This document shows, in pieces, positions 56,957-64,000 of a stretch of 64,000 bases of DNA (the stretch's first letter is position 1; every line of letters starts with the position of its first letter). This stretch comes from Vibrio sp. RE88 (GTDB taxonomy: Bacteria; Pseudomonadota; Gammaproteobacteria; Enterobacterales; Vibrionaceae), in assembly GCF_013113835.1 (NCBI RefSeq), contig NZ_VTYQ01000005.1, positions 124,001-188,000 of the forward strand, written 5' to 3'. Under the pieces are notes generated by a model. The model saw only the letters and a program-made list of their open reading frames with translations. It made no database searches and had not been told where the DNA came from. The position numbers and the translations under genes are program-made.

Positions 56957-58403
56957 GAATTTATCTATTCTGTTTGTAGCATCGGAAGTTGAAGGACTCA
57001 TCAAGAGTGGTGGCTTGGCCGATGTGGCCAAGGCGCTACCCGAAGCTCTCCTCAAACTTAATCAAGATGTACGAGTAACATTACCTGCTTATCAAAAAAT
57101 ACCTCAAGTCACGTCAGCCCCAGTGGTGTTGGAAGCGACACTCGATCACTGGCCTCATACAGAGTATCTGGTTCGAGAGCTGCACGTTGCTGGCTTAAAA
57201 GTCTACGCGATTGATTGTCCTAAGTACTTTGACCGCCCAGAGATGTATGCCGAAAACAATCAGGCATACAGCGACAATGGTGAGCGCTTTGCTTTCTTTA
57301 GTGCTGCCTGTCTGGATATGTTGCCTAAGCTGGGTTTCCAACCGGATATCATTCACGCCAATGACTGGCATACGGGATTTGTTCCTTATCTGCTCAAACA
57401 CCGATATGGCCGCGCAGACTTTTTTGCCCAAACCAAAAGTATTCTGTCTGTGCACAATGCCGTATTTAAAGGTGTATTCAGCTACGAGGAGCTTCAGGTT
57501 TTGCCTGAAATGCATACTCGTTATGCTCCGGATGCGGCAGTAAGTTCAACTCACGTGACCATGCTGAAAGCGGGTGTAATGAATGCAGATAAGATCAATG
57601 CTGTCAGCCCAACTTATGCAGAAGAGCTTAAAACAGAGCTAGGTAGCCATGGTATGGCTGCTGAGTTCAAACAGCGAGAGGGTGACTTAGTTGGTATATT
57701 GAACGGCTGTGACTATTCCGCTTGGAACCCGGAAACTGACCGTTACTTGCCTGCCAATTATAAGGCGAATCGTCAAAGTATGGTGCGAGGCAAAAAAGCC
57801 TGTAAACGAGCCCTTCAGGAGCGTGTTGGCTTAGTGGAAAATGACGGAGCAGTGTATGGCATGGTATGTCGCCTGACCAACCAGAAAGGCGTTCATTACT
57901 TACTGCCGATACTCGACCAGTTTTTGCGTTATGAGGTTCAGCTGGTCATTGTCGGTACAGGTGACCCTGTGCTGGCATCTAAGCTTAAAGATATCGAAGC
58001 TTTGCACAGTGATAAATTCAAGTTCATAGAGGCCTACGACAACGAATTAGCTCATCTGGTGGAAGCTGGAGCTGATTTCTTCTTAATGCCATCAGAGTTT
58101 GAACCTTGTGGCTTAAATCAGATCTACAGCATGGCTTATGGAACATTGCCGATTGTTCGTGGTGTTGGAGGGTTAAAAGACAGTGTTAACGATTACGACT
58201 CTGACCCAGAGACAGCAACTGGCTTTGTGTTTGAACTACCAGAGCCAAAAGAACTGCTTTTAACGCTGCAACGCTCATTGCTGCTGTACGCTCAGCAGCC
58301 CAGTGAACTCAAGCGTGTTCAGCTGTACGCAATGCAACAAGATTTTTGCTGGAATAAAGCAGCGGATGAGTATTTGAGTTTGTACCACAGTGCATTAGAT
58401 TAA
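56946..58403 (+). CDS. glgA: glycogen synthase
   Basis: A 485-residue GT5 glycosyltransferase using ADP-glucose. N-terminal KSGGLADVAKALPEAL (the KxGGL motif) and C-terminal PSEFEPCGLNQIYSMAYG identify it. The TTG at 56946 is favoured: AAAGGAG (56933-56939) lies 6 bp upstream and the protein would then begin LATKNLS with initiator Met. It overlaps the end of glgC by 11 bases, an arrangement for translational coupling. An ATG in the same frame at 56913 has no ribosome site. Confidence 0.94.
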   Translation: MATKNLSILFVASEVEGLIKSGGLADVAKALPEALLKLNQDVRVTLPAYQKIPQVTSAPVVLEATLDHWPHTEYLVRELHVAGLKVYAIDCPKYFDRPEMYAENNQAYSDNGERFAFFSAACLDMLPKLGFQPDIIHANDWHTGFVPYLLKHRYGRADFFAQTKSILSVHNAVFKGVFSYEELQVLPEMHTRYAPDAAVSSTHVTMLKAGVMNADKINAVSPTYAEELKTELGSHGMAAEFKQREGDLVGILNGCDYSAWNPETDRYLPANYKANRQSMVRGKKACKRALQERVGLVENDGAVYGMVCRLTNQKGVHYLLPILDQFLRYEVQLVIVGTGDPVLASKLKDIEALHSDKFKFIEAYDNELAHLVEAGADFFLMPSEFEPCGLNQIYSMAYGTLPIVRGVGGLKDSVNDYDSDPETATGFVFELPEPKELLLTLQRSLLLYAQQPSELKRVQLYAMQQDFCWNKAADEYLSLYHSALD

Positions 58404-58417
58404 TAACAATTGCTATG

Positions 58418-58446
58418 AAAAAAGGCGCCTATATGGCGCCTTTTTT
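58418..58446 (+). terminator. terminator of the glgCA operon
   Basis: AAAAAAGGCGCC/GGCGCCTTTTTT perfect stem with loop TATAT. Confidence 0.93.
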
Positions 58447-58569
58447 GAGTTAAATTTAGGGTTAATTTGTGGTAATTGTGGGCTTAATTGGCATAAGCTG
58501 ACTTAAAATATTGAGAGTTTGTGGTACTCTGCCCGACACAAAATTATTGACCTAACTGACTGCGAGAAT

Positions 58570-59373
58570 ATGAGCGAAACGCTTCTCTTCCATAAAACAT
58601 ATTTGCACCCAACCAGTAATGAGTGGGTGGTTTTTGTGCATGGTGCAGGCGGCAGCTCATCTATCTGGTTCAAGCAGATCAAGGCTTATCGACAGCATTT
58701 TAACTTATTGTTGGTGGACCTTCGTGGACATGGCAAGTCGAACCCGTTCATCAAAGAGTTGATCTCAAATCGCTATACATTCAAAGCGGTGACGGCGGAT
58801 ATTCTTAAGGTTTTGGACCATTTGAAGATCACATCAGCGCATTTCGTTGGTATGTCTTTAGGAACCATTATCGTAAGAAATCTGGCAGAAATGTCGACAG
58901 GTCGGGTTAAATCTATGGTTCTGGGAGGCGCTGTAACGCGTCTGAACACGCGTTCACAAGTATTGGTGAAGTTGGGTAACTTGTGTAAGCACATAGTGCC
59001 TTATATGTGGTTGTACAGCTTATTTGCTTATATCGTCATGCCACAGCGTACACAAAAAGAATCTCGCCATCTATTTATCCGCGAAGCGAAGAAGCTATGC
59101 CAGAAAGAGTTTAAACGCTGGTTTATCCTGACGGCTGATGTAAATCCGATGATGCGATACTTCAAAGAGCGTGAACTGCCAATTCCTACATTGTATCTAA
59201 TGGGGGAAAGGGACTACATGTTTATTCGCCCGGTCAAAGAAATGGTTGCAGCGCACCAGAAGAGTACGCTACTGGAAATTCCCGACTGTGGTCACGTGTG
59301 CAATGTCGAGCGTCCAGAAGAGTTTAATCAACACTCTATTGCCTTCATTAAACAACAAGCCGTTATCAATTAA
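58570..59373 (+). CDS. alpha/beta hydrolase
   Basis: A 267-residue alpha/beta hydrolase fold protein. VVFVHGAGGSSSIW provides the oxyanion-hole HG motif, GMSLGTI the nucleophile elbow (Ser), LMGERDYMF the acid, and DCGHVCNVERPEEF the catalytic His. The lid (about 120-190) is basic and hydrophobic. Substrate unknown, perhaps an ester or thioester. ATG at 58570 begins the conserved region; no strong ribosome site. Its last 4 bases overlap the convergent DUF2007 gene. Confidence 0.85.
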   Translation: MSETLLFHKTYLHPTSNEWVVFVHGAGGSSSIWFKQIKAYRQHFNLLLVDLRGHGKSNPFIKELISNRYTFKAVTADILKVLDHLKITSAHFVGMSLGTIIVRNLAEMSTGRVKSMVLGGAVTRLNTRSQVLVKLGNLCKHIVPYMWLYSLFAYIVMPQRTQKESRHLFIREAKKLCQKEFKRWFILTADVNPMMRYFKERELPIPTLYLMGERDYMFIRPVKEMVAAHQKSTLLEIPDCGHVCNVERPEEFNQHSIAFIKQQAVIN

Positions 59374-59681
59374 GCCGGGCCAGCGGCGCCACACTGCCAG
59401 CAGATAGCGAATTGTGCTTCGTTAGTTTCTCCGCATTGCTCACATTGCCACTCAGAGCCAAACGGTGCTTGCTGCATATATTGCTCAATGATAGCGCTGG
59501 CATGATTTTGCATCTTGTTATCGAGGAGCCATACATAGGGTTGGGAGTTCTCACCAAAAGGAACTTCTCCCTGTAAACCGAACATGCCTTCGCCTCGTAC
59601 TTCACACTGAATCTGGTTTGATTTGAGAAGCTCACAGACTATGTGAGCTTCTGGTGGGTTATTGGCGGTGAATATCTTCAA
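59370..59681 (-). CDS. DUF2007 protein with C-terminal zinc ribbon
   Basis: A 103-residue protein. MKIFTANNPPEAHIVCELL and YVWLLDNKMQNHASAII form a DUF2007-type signal-transducing fold (about 1-68) and WQCEQCGETNEAQFAICWQC (about 78-97) is a RanBP2-like zinc ribbon with four cysteines. Its start overlaps the VTT gene stop by 4 bases, so they form a translationally coupled pair. Function unknown. Confidence 0.8.
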   Translation of the reverse strand: MKIFTANNPPEAHIVCELLKSNQIQCEVRGEGMFGLQGEVPFGENSQPYVWLLDNKMQNHASAIIEQYMQQAPFGSEWQCEQCGETNEAQFAICWQCGAAGPA

Positions 59682-60373
59682 GAAGGGCTCCCATTTTGTG
59701 CCTGAGGCGCACCTTTAATTTTTGTCATCACCCATTTAGCAATAACTGGGAAAAGCCCAAGTAGCGCGAATGAGGCCAACACGGAAGGAGATACGATTCC
59801 TGATAGGCTGTCAATTTGTGCCAATTGTGTACCTGCATTCAAATACACCGCAGTGCCTGGCAGCATACCTAATTGGCTAACAAGATAAAATCTCGCTGTC
59901 GAAAGTGGTGTCAAACCCATTAGAAGGTTGATCAGGAAAAACGGGAATACAGGAATCAGGCGTAATGAAAACAAGTAAAAGGCACCATCTCTTTCAACGC
60001 CTTGGTTGATGGCATTCAGTTTGTCGCCAAACTTGCTCTGCACCCAGTCACGCAATAGGAAACGGCTGCTCAAGAAGGCCAGCGTCGCACCTATGGTACT
60101 GGCAAAAGAAACAAGTAGTAGACTAGTCCAGAAACCAAACAAAGCCGCGCCGAGGAGAGTAACTACCGCTGCACCGGGGATCGAAAAGGCGGTAATAGCG
60201 ACATAAGCTAAGAAATAAGTAACGGCTGCGAGTACAAAGTTGTTGTTGATGTATTCAGAAAGCGCGATTTGCTGGGCTTTCGCGTTTTCTAACGTGAGGT
60301 ACTGACCAAAGTTAATACCGAGAAAAACGATCAGGCCAACTAACAGCACACCCAGCACAAGTTTCTTATTCAT
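59678..60373 (-). CDS. TVP38/TMEM64 (VTT-domain) membrane protein
   Basis: A 231-residue inner-membrane protein with about five or six hydrophobic helices. FSIPGAAVVTLLGAALFGF and FLSSRFLLRDWVQSKFG, then SLRLIPVFPFFLINLLMGLT are hallmarks of the VTT/DedA-like family; such proteins are implicated in lipid scrambling or carrier recycling. First gene of a two-gene unit with the DUF2007 protein. Confidence 0.88.
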   Translation of the reverse strand: MNKKLVLGVLLVGLIVFLGINFGQYLTLENAKAQQIALSEYINNNFVLAAVTYFLAYVAITAFSIPGAAVVTLLGAALFGFWTSLLLVSFASTIGATLAFLSSRFLLRDWVQSKFGDKLNAINQGVERDGAFYLFSLRLIPVFPFFLINLLMGLTPLSTARFYLVSQLGMLPGTAVYLNAGTQLAQIDSLSGIVSPSVLASFALLGLFPVIAKWVMTKIKGAPQAQNGSPS

Positions 60374-60470
60374 AACGACTTCCTCTGTTTCGAGTCTCAG
60401 GCTTACGACTCAATAAAAATTGTTAACAAATAAGAACCGTTTGGCAAAGATTAAATTTCACAAACAATAA

Positions 60471-60497
60471 AAAAGCCAACCTGAGTGGTTGGCTTTT
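60471..60497 (-). terminator. terminator of tfoY
   Basis: AAAAGCCAACC/GGTTGGCTTTT stem with TGAGT loop, 16 bp beyond the tfoY stop on the minus strand. Confidence 0.85.
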
Positions 60498-60512
60498 CAT
60501 CAATTTTGTCGA

Positions 60513-61106
60513 TCAGGTGTTCAGTTTGTTGACCAGCTCTTGTCGACGTTCTGGTGGAATCACTGACCAGTGTTTGCCGTTAATCGCACCTTCAAGCGCC
60601 CATAGCAGTTCAAGAGAAACTTCTGCAGAATGCGTTGCTTGAATGGCCTTAAACGCTTCAACCGATCCTGCCTCCTCAAGGTTTTCAACGCTATCGATAC
60701 CTGCTTTCTTTAGCATACGCTCTGTCGCCAGACGAAGGTTCGGTAGGTCTTTGAGGCGGTTTGGTCGTGTTTTAGCCTGCGACGTTTTCTCTTTCTTAGC
60801 GATCGCCAATGCACTTTGTGCCAGAGCGAGCGCACGAGTCGGGCAAGAAGCCACGTCGTCAGTTAAAGCGAAGTATTTGGTAACGACCGGAAAGCCTCGT
60901 TTTTTATAAACGTAGGGTTCTAAGCCTTCAGATTTGAATTGACTAGCCAGTTTGTCGTCGGCGCGGATGTGAAGTTTATCGTTGACCACCAATGCGAACA
61001 TTGTGTCGTCTGCGAAGATTCCGAATCCGCCGAACATCGAACGCGATTTTATACGACCAAGCTGATCAAAAAGCCGCATCGAGTCTTTAAGTATTGGTTT
61101 ATCCAT
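60513..61106 (-). CDS. tfoY: TfoX/Sxy family regulator TfoY
   Basis: A 197-residue regulator with the TfoX N-terminal domain (about 1-95, [21 protein letters not shown] and [10 protein letters not shown]) and C-terminal helix-hairpin-helix-like domain ([20 protein letters not shown]). It is assigned as TfoY rather than TfoX because a c-di-GMP-I riboswitch lies in its leader and because it sits beside purR, the location known for tfoY in V. cholerae. TfoY controls type VI secretion and motility in V. cholerae; here this is by orthology. Confidence 0.9.
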   Translation of the reverse strand: MDKPILKDSMRLFDQLGRIKSRSMFGGFGIFADDTMFALVVNDKLHIRADDKLASQFKSEGLEPYVYKKRGFPVVTKYFALTDDVASCPTRALALAQSALAIAKKEKTSQAKTRPNRLKDLPNLRLATERMLKKAGIDSVENLEEAGSVEAFKAIQATHSAEVSLELLWALEGAINGKHWSVIPPERRQELVNKLNT

Positions 61107-61290
61107 GCTGTGTTATCTCGGTGTATATTATTATACGCCACCAAATTCAGGTCCGAGAGATTAGCAAAATAATGCAGATAAAGTGTCAGTAAGGTGTCAT
61201 ACCGAAATAAAACTCACACGTTAGTCACTTAACTCTAGATAGTAATTACAGTGTACTGTTTTAAACGATACGGATCGTTTGCATATTTGC

Positions 61291-61384
61291 CCATCGGCAA
61301 CCCCGCTACCTTTCAGTCTCCTGAGTCAGGCCGGAAGCTTTGCGTCCCACTCTTTCGAAGTGGTTTGCCCTGTTCGTGGCATTA
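61291..61384 (-). ncRNA. cyclic-di-GMP-I (GEMM) riboswitch in the tfoY leader
   Basis: The minus strand contains the conserved GEMM parts in order: GGGCAAACC (P2 side), the hairpin CCACTTCGAAAGAGTGG, GGGACGCAAAGC, CCGGCCT, then GGTAGCGGGGTTGCCGATGG closing the structure. This is near-identical in its core to the Vc2 aptamer of V. cholerae located upstream of its tfoY. It lies about 185 nt before the tfoY ATG. A hairpin AAACGAT/ATCGTTT (61263-61280) follows it and could belong to the expression platform. Aptamer edges are approximate. Confidence 0.95.
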
Positions 61385-61524
61385 GTCGAACATTTTAAGG
61401 ATAAATAAAATTTGAGGTAAGTATCACATCTCGATTGATCAAATGTGATCTTGGTTCAAGGAAATTGCGTCAAAATGATATGTCCGACTAATAGATTGAG
61501 TTATTAGTCGGACTACTGACCATG
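61385..61524. promoter_or_regulatory. tfoY promoter-side region with inverted repeats
   Basis: Upstream of the riboswitch lie ATCACAT/ATGTGAT arms (61423-61429, 61443-61449) and a perfect 11-bp inverted repeat TCCGACTAATA/TATTAGTCGGA (61483-61493, 61502-61512) just after the purR stop. The latter may end purR transcription or bind a regulator; it lacks a T-run. Confidence 0.4.
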
Positions 61525-62532
61525 CTATTTGTTTAAGTTGAACACCGTATCACGCACAACAATTTCAGGATGCATTTCGAACACGCGTTTTTCGTGTTCT
61601 TTGTCCTTGATACGCTCAAGAAGGATTTCAAACGCATTTTTACCAACACGACGTTTAGGTTGGTGAACCGTTGTTAATGGTGGTGAGAAGTACTCGGCAA
61701 GCTCAATGTTGTCATAACCGATCACGGAAATATCTTCAGGTACGCGAATGCCTTTCTGCTGTAAACGACTCATTAAACCAAGCGCCATCGTATCGTTGAA
61801 ACAGAAGACTGCGGTTGGTTTGTTGTCCATGGCGACAATTTTGTCTGCCGCTAGCACGGCCGTGTCACACTCGAAGTTACCTTCAAGAATCCAGTCTTCT
61901 TTCACGGCTAGATTTGCTTCGCCCATTGCGCGACGGAATCCTAGGATGCGCTCCTGACACGCTGCCTTTTCAAAGTGTCCGCTTAAGCAAGCGATGTCTT
62001 TATGGCCGTTATCAATCAGGTATTTCGTCGCTAGGTAGCCACCTTCTTCTGAGTTATCAATGATCTTGTCGGCTTGTGAGCTCTCAGGGCCCCAGTCCAT
62101 AACGACTTTAGGAATGTCTTTATGGCGATCCAACATCTCGCTCAGTTCTTCCGTCAGGTCAGAACACATAACCAAAATGCCATCGACACGCTTCTCTGCC
62201 AGCATACGAATGTAATCGCGTTGCTTCTCGTAAATACCACCGGTATTACACAAAATCAATGTGTAGCCTTGACGATAACAGTAGCTCTCAACACCATCGA
62301 TGACTTCAGAAAAGAATAGGTTGGTAGACTGAGTCACAAGCATACCAATGGTGCGCGTACTGTTGCACTTCAAGCTACGGGCAACGGCACTGGGGGCGTA
62401 ATTCAGCTCGGTAACGGCTTCCATTACCTTTTCCTGCGTCGCTTCAGCAACAAAGCGAGTTTTGTTAATTACGTGAGAAACGGTTGTAGTAGACACGCCA
62501 GCTAAGCGTGCCACGTCTTTTATAGTGGCCAT
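61525..62532 (-). CDS. purR: purine repressor PurR
   Basis: A 335-residue LacI-family repressor. The DNA-binding start [20 protein letters not shown] and hinge region [12 protein letters not shown] are nearly identical to E. coli PurR, and the effector domain follows along its length ([45 protein letters not shown]). It represses purine genes when bound to hypoxanthine or guanine. Upstream (62533-62748) are two hairpins, one the torD terminator. Confidence 0.94.
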   Translation of the reverse strand: MATIKDVARLAGVSTTTVSHVINKTRFVAEATQEKVMEAVTELNYAPSAVARSLKCNSTRTIGMLVTQSTNLFFSEVIDGVESYCYRQGYTLILCNTGGIYEKQRDYIRMLAEKRVDGILVMCSDLTEELSEMLDRHKDIPKVVMDWGPESSQADKIIDNSEEGGYLATKYLIDNGHKDIACLSGHFEKAACQERILGFRRAMGEANLAVKEDWILEGNFECDTAVLAADKIVAMDNKPTAVFCFNDTMALGLMSRLQQKGIRVPEDISVIGYDNIELAEYFSPPLTTVHQPKRRVGKNAFEILLERIKDKEHEKRVFEMHPEIVVRDTVFNLNK

Positions 62533-62603
62533 AAGGTTCTGTCCTGTCGATGACTGCCAGGAAGTATATTCAGATTGTAGAATAGTTCGGCAGAAAGTAT
62601 CAG

Positions 62604-62633
62604 AAACACAAAAACCGCTGTATTCAGCGGTTT
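62604..62633 (-). terminator. torD terminator
   Basis: AAACCGCTG/CAGCGGTTT stem with TATT loop, preceded on the plus strand by A-rich sequence giving a T-tail on the minus strand. A second 10-bp hairpin (62658-62686, arm GTTTGCGGTC) lies between it and the torD stop. Confidence 0.75.
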
Positions 62634-62748
62634 GTCTCTAGTTCATTCGTTTTTATCGTTTGCGGTCACGATTTTAGACCGCAAACCACAGAAGAGCAAA
62701 TAAAAAACGTAACAGTGATAAGTTACGTATCACACAATTACTATGTGG

Positions 62749-63396
62749 TTACTCGCCTTTCAGATATGCGCAATCCAGCTCGAGGAAGGCGATCAACAGC
62801 AATGAAATGGCAGAATAAAACCCAAATTCATCCAACGCCTGACACTTTTGACTAAATTGTGGAATCCAACTCAGAAGGTGCAGTTGGATAAATTGTTCTT
62901 GCTCTGCAAACGCTTCTTCCATATGACGATCTTGTTCTAACTCATTAGAACGGATAATCAGGTTGCCCAGAAAATCGAGCTCAATAGCGATATGGTCTGC
63001 TGGTTCGTTAAGCCCTTTTTCGACTTCGATACCATGCTCTGCCATCAGCTTTTCCATATCAGTCGCTGGCTGGTCATTGAGCAGGCCGGATTTGCCGATG
63101 TACATTGACGCGTAAGGCAGTGCGGAATCCTTATCTGATTTTAGAAACAAATCGCAGAAGTCAGCGGCGAGTTCCAATTGTGCATCGTCGCGATCCATCA
63201 GTCGGTTTAGTGCGTCAATCATGCGGTCTATTGCTGGTTTGAGATGTGGGTTTTCACCAAGCCCAGTCAAGAAAGATCGGATCTCTGCTGAGTGATATTG
63301 CTGAAGGTTTTCTTCTGTGAGCTCTTTGGCATAAAGGCTCGATAGCCACCAGTATATTTCGGCACGTTTTTCGTTGAATGCTTTGATTTCTTGCAT
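62749..63396 (-). CDS. torD: TorD molybdoenzyme chaperone
   Basis: A 215-residue all-helical cytoplasmic chaperone. [15 protein letters not shown] near the start, [14 protein letters not shown] and [17 protein letters not shown] (the conserved EPxDH motif) identify the TorD family, which protects TMAO reductase before cofactor insertion and Tat export. The TMAO reductase genes are not in the window; the divergent torR gene supports the assignment. Confidence 0.93.
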   Translation of the reverse strand: MQEIKAFNEKRAEIYWWLSSLYAKELTEENLQQYHSAEIRSFLTGLGENPHLKPAIDRMIDALNRLMDRDDAQLELAADFCDLFLKSDKDSALPYASMYIGKSGLLNDQPATDMEKLMAEHGIEVEKGLNEPADHIAIELDFLGNLIIRSNELEQDRHMEEAFAEQEQFIQLHLLSWIPQFSQKCQALDEFGFYSAISLLLIAFLELDCAYLKGE

Positions 63397-63440
63397 TGGT
63401 TCAGACTCCTGAAAATTCTACCTATTAGTTTAACGAATAA

Positions 63441-63591
63441 AAATGAATAGCGGTAATGGCGGTTGTTTCAGGTTGAGTGCGAAAATGGAAAGTTATGAAT
63501 GCCTGAGACTAGGTTTGTTTTGAATCAATAAACACTCAGGTTTCTGGATCGTAAGCAGACAAAGACTAGAATTGTTACTGATTATGAATAG
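63441..63591. promoter_or_regulatory. TorR-box-like decamers between torD and torR
   Basis: On the minus strand, CTATTCATTT (63441-63450), GCATTCATAA (63493-63502) and CTATTCATAA (63582-63591) resemble the E. coli tor box CTGTTCATAT (8, 6 and 8 of 10 matching). They are candidate TorR sites for control of torD and for autoregulation of torR. Confidence 0.45.
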
Positions 63592-63633
63592 AATACAAGT
63601 GAAGACAATTCCAAGTGTAATTAAGTGGTGTAA

Positions 63634-64000
63634 ATGAGCTATCACGTATTAGTAGTTGAAGATGACGCAGTGACTCGCAGCAAGCTGGTAGGGTACTTTC
63701 AAAATGAGGGTTATCAGGTCAGCGAAGCCGAAAGTGGCGAGCAAATGCGCGACACGCTACAAAATCATGAGATTGACTTGGTGATGCTGGATATCAATCT
63801 TCCTGGTGAAGATGGGTTAATGCTCACTCGCGAACTTCGCAGTCAGTCGGATATTGGAATTATCCTGGTAACAGGGCGCACGGATAGCATTGATAAAATC
63901 GTAGGCCTAGAAATGGGCGCAGACGATTATGTAACCAAGCCGTTCGAACTTCGTGAACTGCTTGTTCGTGTTAAAAACCTATTGTGGCGAATTGCCGCTG
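63634..64000 (+). CDS. torR: response regulator TorR (5' part, truncated by window end)
   Basis: The first 122 codons of an OmpR-family response regulator: acidic pocket VVEDDAVTR, phospho-acceptor Asp in MLDINLPGEDG, conserved VTGR and Lys in VTKPFELREL. The DNA-binding domain lies beyond the window. Divergence from torD and the sequence similarity to TorR support the name over ArcA. The partner sensor TorS is not visible. Confidence 0.85.
   Translation, partial: MSYHVLVVEDDAVTRSKLVGYFQNEGYQVSEAESGEQMRDTLQNHEIDLVMLDINLPGEDGLMLTRELRSQSDIGIILVTGRTDSIDKIVGLEMGADDYVTKPFELRELLVRVKNLLWRIAA

Noticed and set aside
61423..61449. CRP site from ATCACAT/ATGTGAT arms
   Set aside because: The half-sites are in reverse order (TCACA then TGTGA) and spaced too far apart for a CRP dimer.

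Overview
The window is chromosomal DNA of a marine gammaproteobacterium, very probably a Vibrio (larger, chromosome I-type replicon). The evidence is gene content and order: yejK divergent from yejLM, nhaC-asd, a ychE/MarC gene beside adhE, minCDE, gapA-yeaD divergent from msrB, cysS divergent from ppiB-lpxH, infA-bpt-aat, yciN divergent from topA, glgCA, a TfoY-type regulator behind a cyclic-di-GMP-I riboswitch, purR, and torD divergent from torR. A Vibrio-type alkaline phosphatase, a DUF2850 protein and many c-di-GMP and chemotaxis genes fit the same assignment. No plasmid, phage, insertion sequence, integrase or CRISPR array was seen. It reads as a conserved backbone with a few accessory genes.

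Layout. 0-7.4 kb is signalling-rich: a DctB-like membrane histidine kinase, an exported tandem ABM-fold protein, a three-gene operon (nrtS, soluble chemoreceptor, EAL protein) and a divergent membrane chemoreceptor. 7.5-16.5 kb holds a tRNA-Pro, yejM/yejL/yejK, a membrane-anchored Hpt protein, a methyltransferase, a VOC protein, nhaC and asd. 16.6-25.9 kb has a voltage-gated-type K+ channel, ychE, adhE, minCDE, ycgL, a lytic transglycosylase and a LysR regulator. 26-38.6 kb is mixed accessory and housekeeping DNA: nupC, two cysteine-cluster proteins flanking a DUF2850 protein, an MscS channel, ABM and GloA-like small enzymes, an RHH protein, alkaline phosphatase, an unknown acidic protein, chaN, rlmA and a third chemoreceptor. 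38.7-58.4 kb is mainly housekeeping: yeaD-gapA, msrB, DUF2989, yeaC, ychJ, an EAL-HDOD protein, lpxH-ppiB, cysS, tdk, infA, bpt, aat, aroA, yciN, topA and glgCA. 58.5-64 kb has a hydrolase, a DUF2007-VTT pair, tfoY with its riboswitch, purR, torD and the 5' part of torR.

How the genes connect. Cyclic-di-GMP recurs: an EAL protein, an EAL-HDOD protein and the riboswitch in front of tfoY. Chemotaxis recurs with three receptors. Anaerobic metabolism recurs: adhE with an FNR-like box placed as in a class II promoter, torD/torR with TorR-box-like decamers between them, and nrtS. The purR gene lies in the same window as a PurR-type operator upstream of nupC.

The least explained unit is 3128-5056. 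There a small NrtS-type nitrate/nitrite transporter is translationally coupled to a soluble chemoreceptor and followed by an EAL protein, behind a perfect 16-bp palindrome. It looks like a compact sensing module, but that role is inferred. All coordinates, starts and functions come from reading the sequence; no database search was run.
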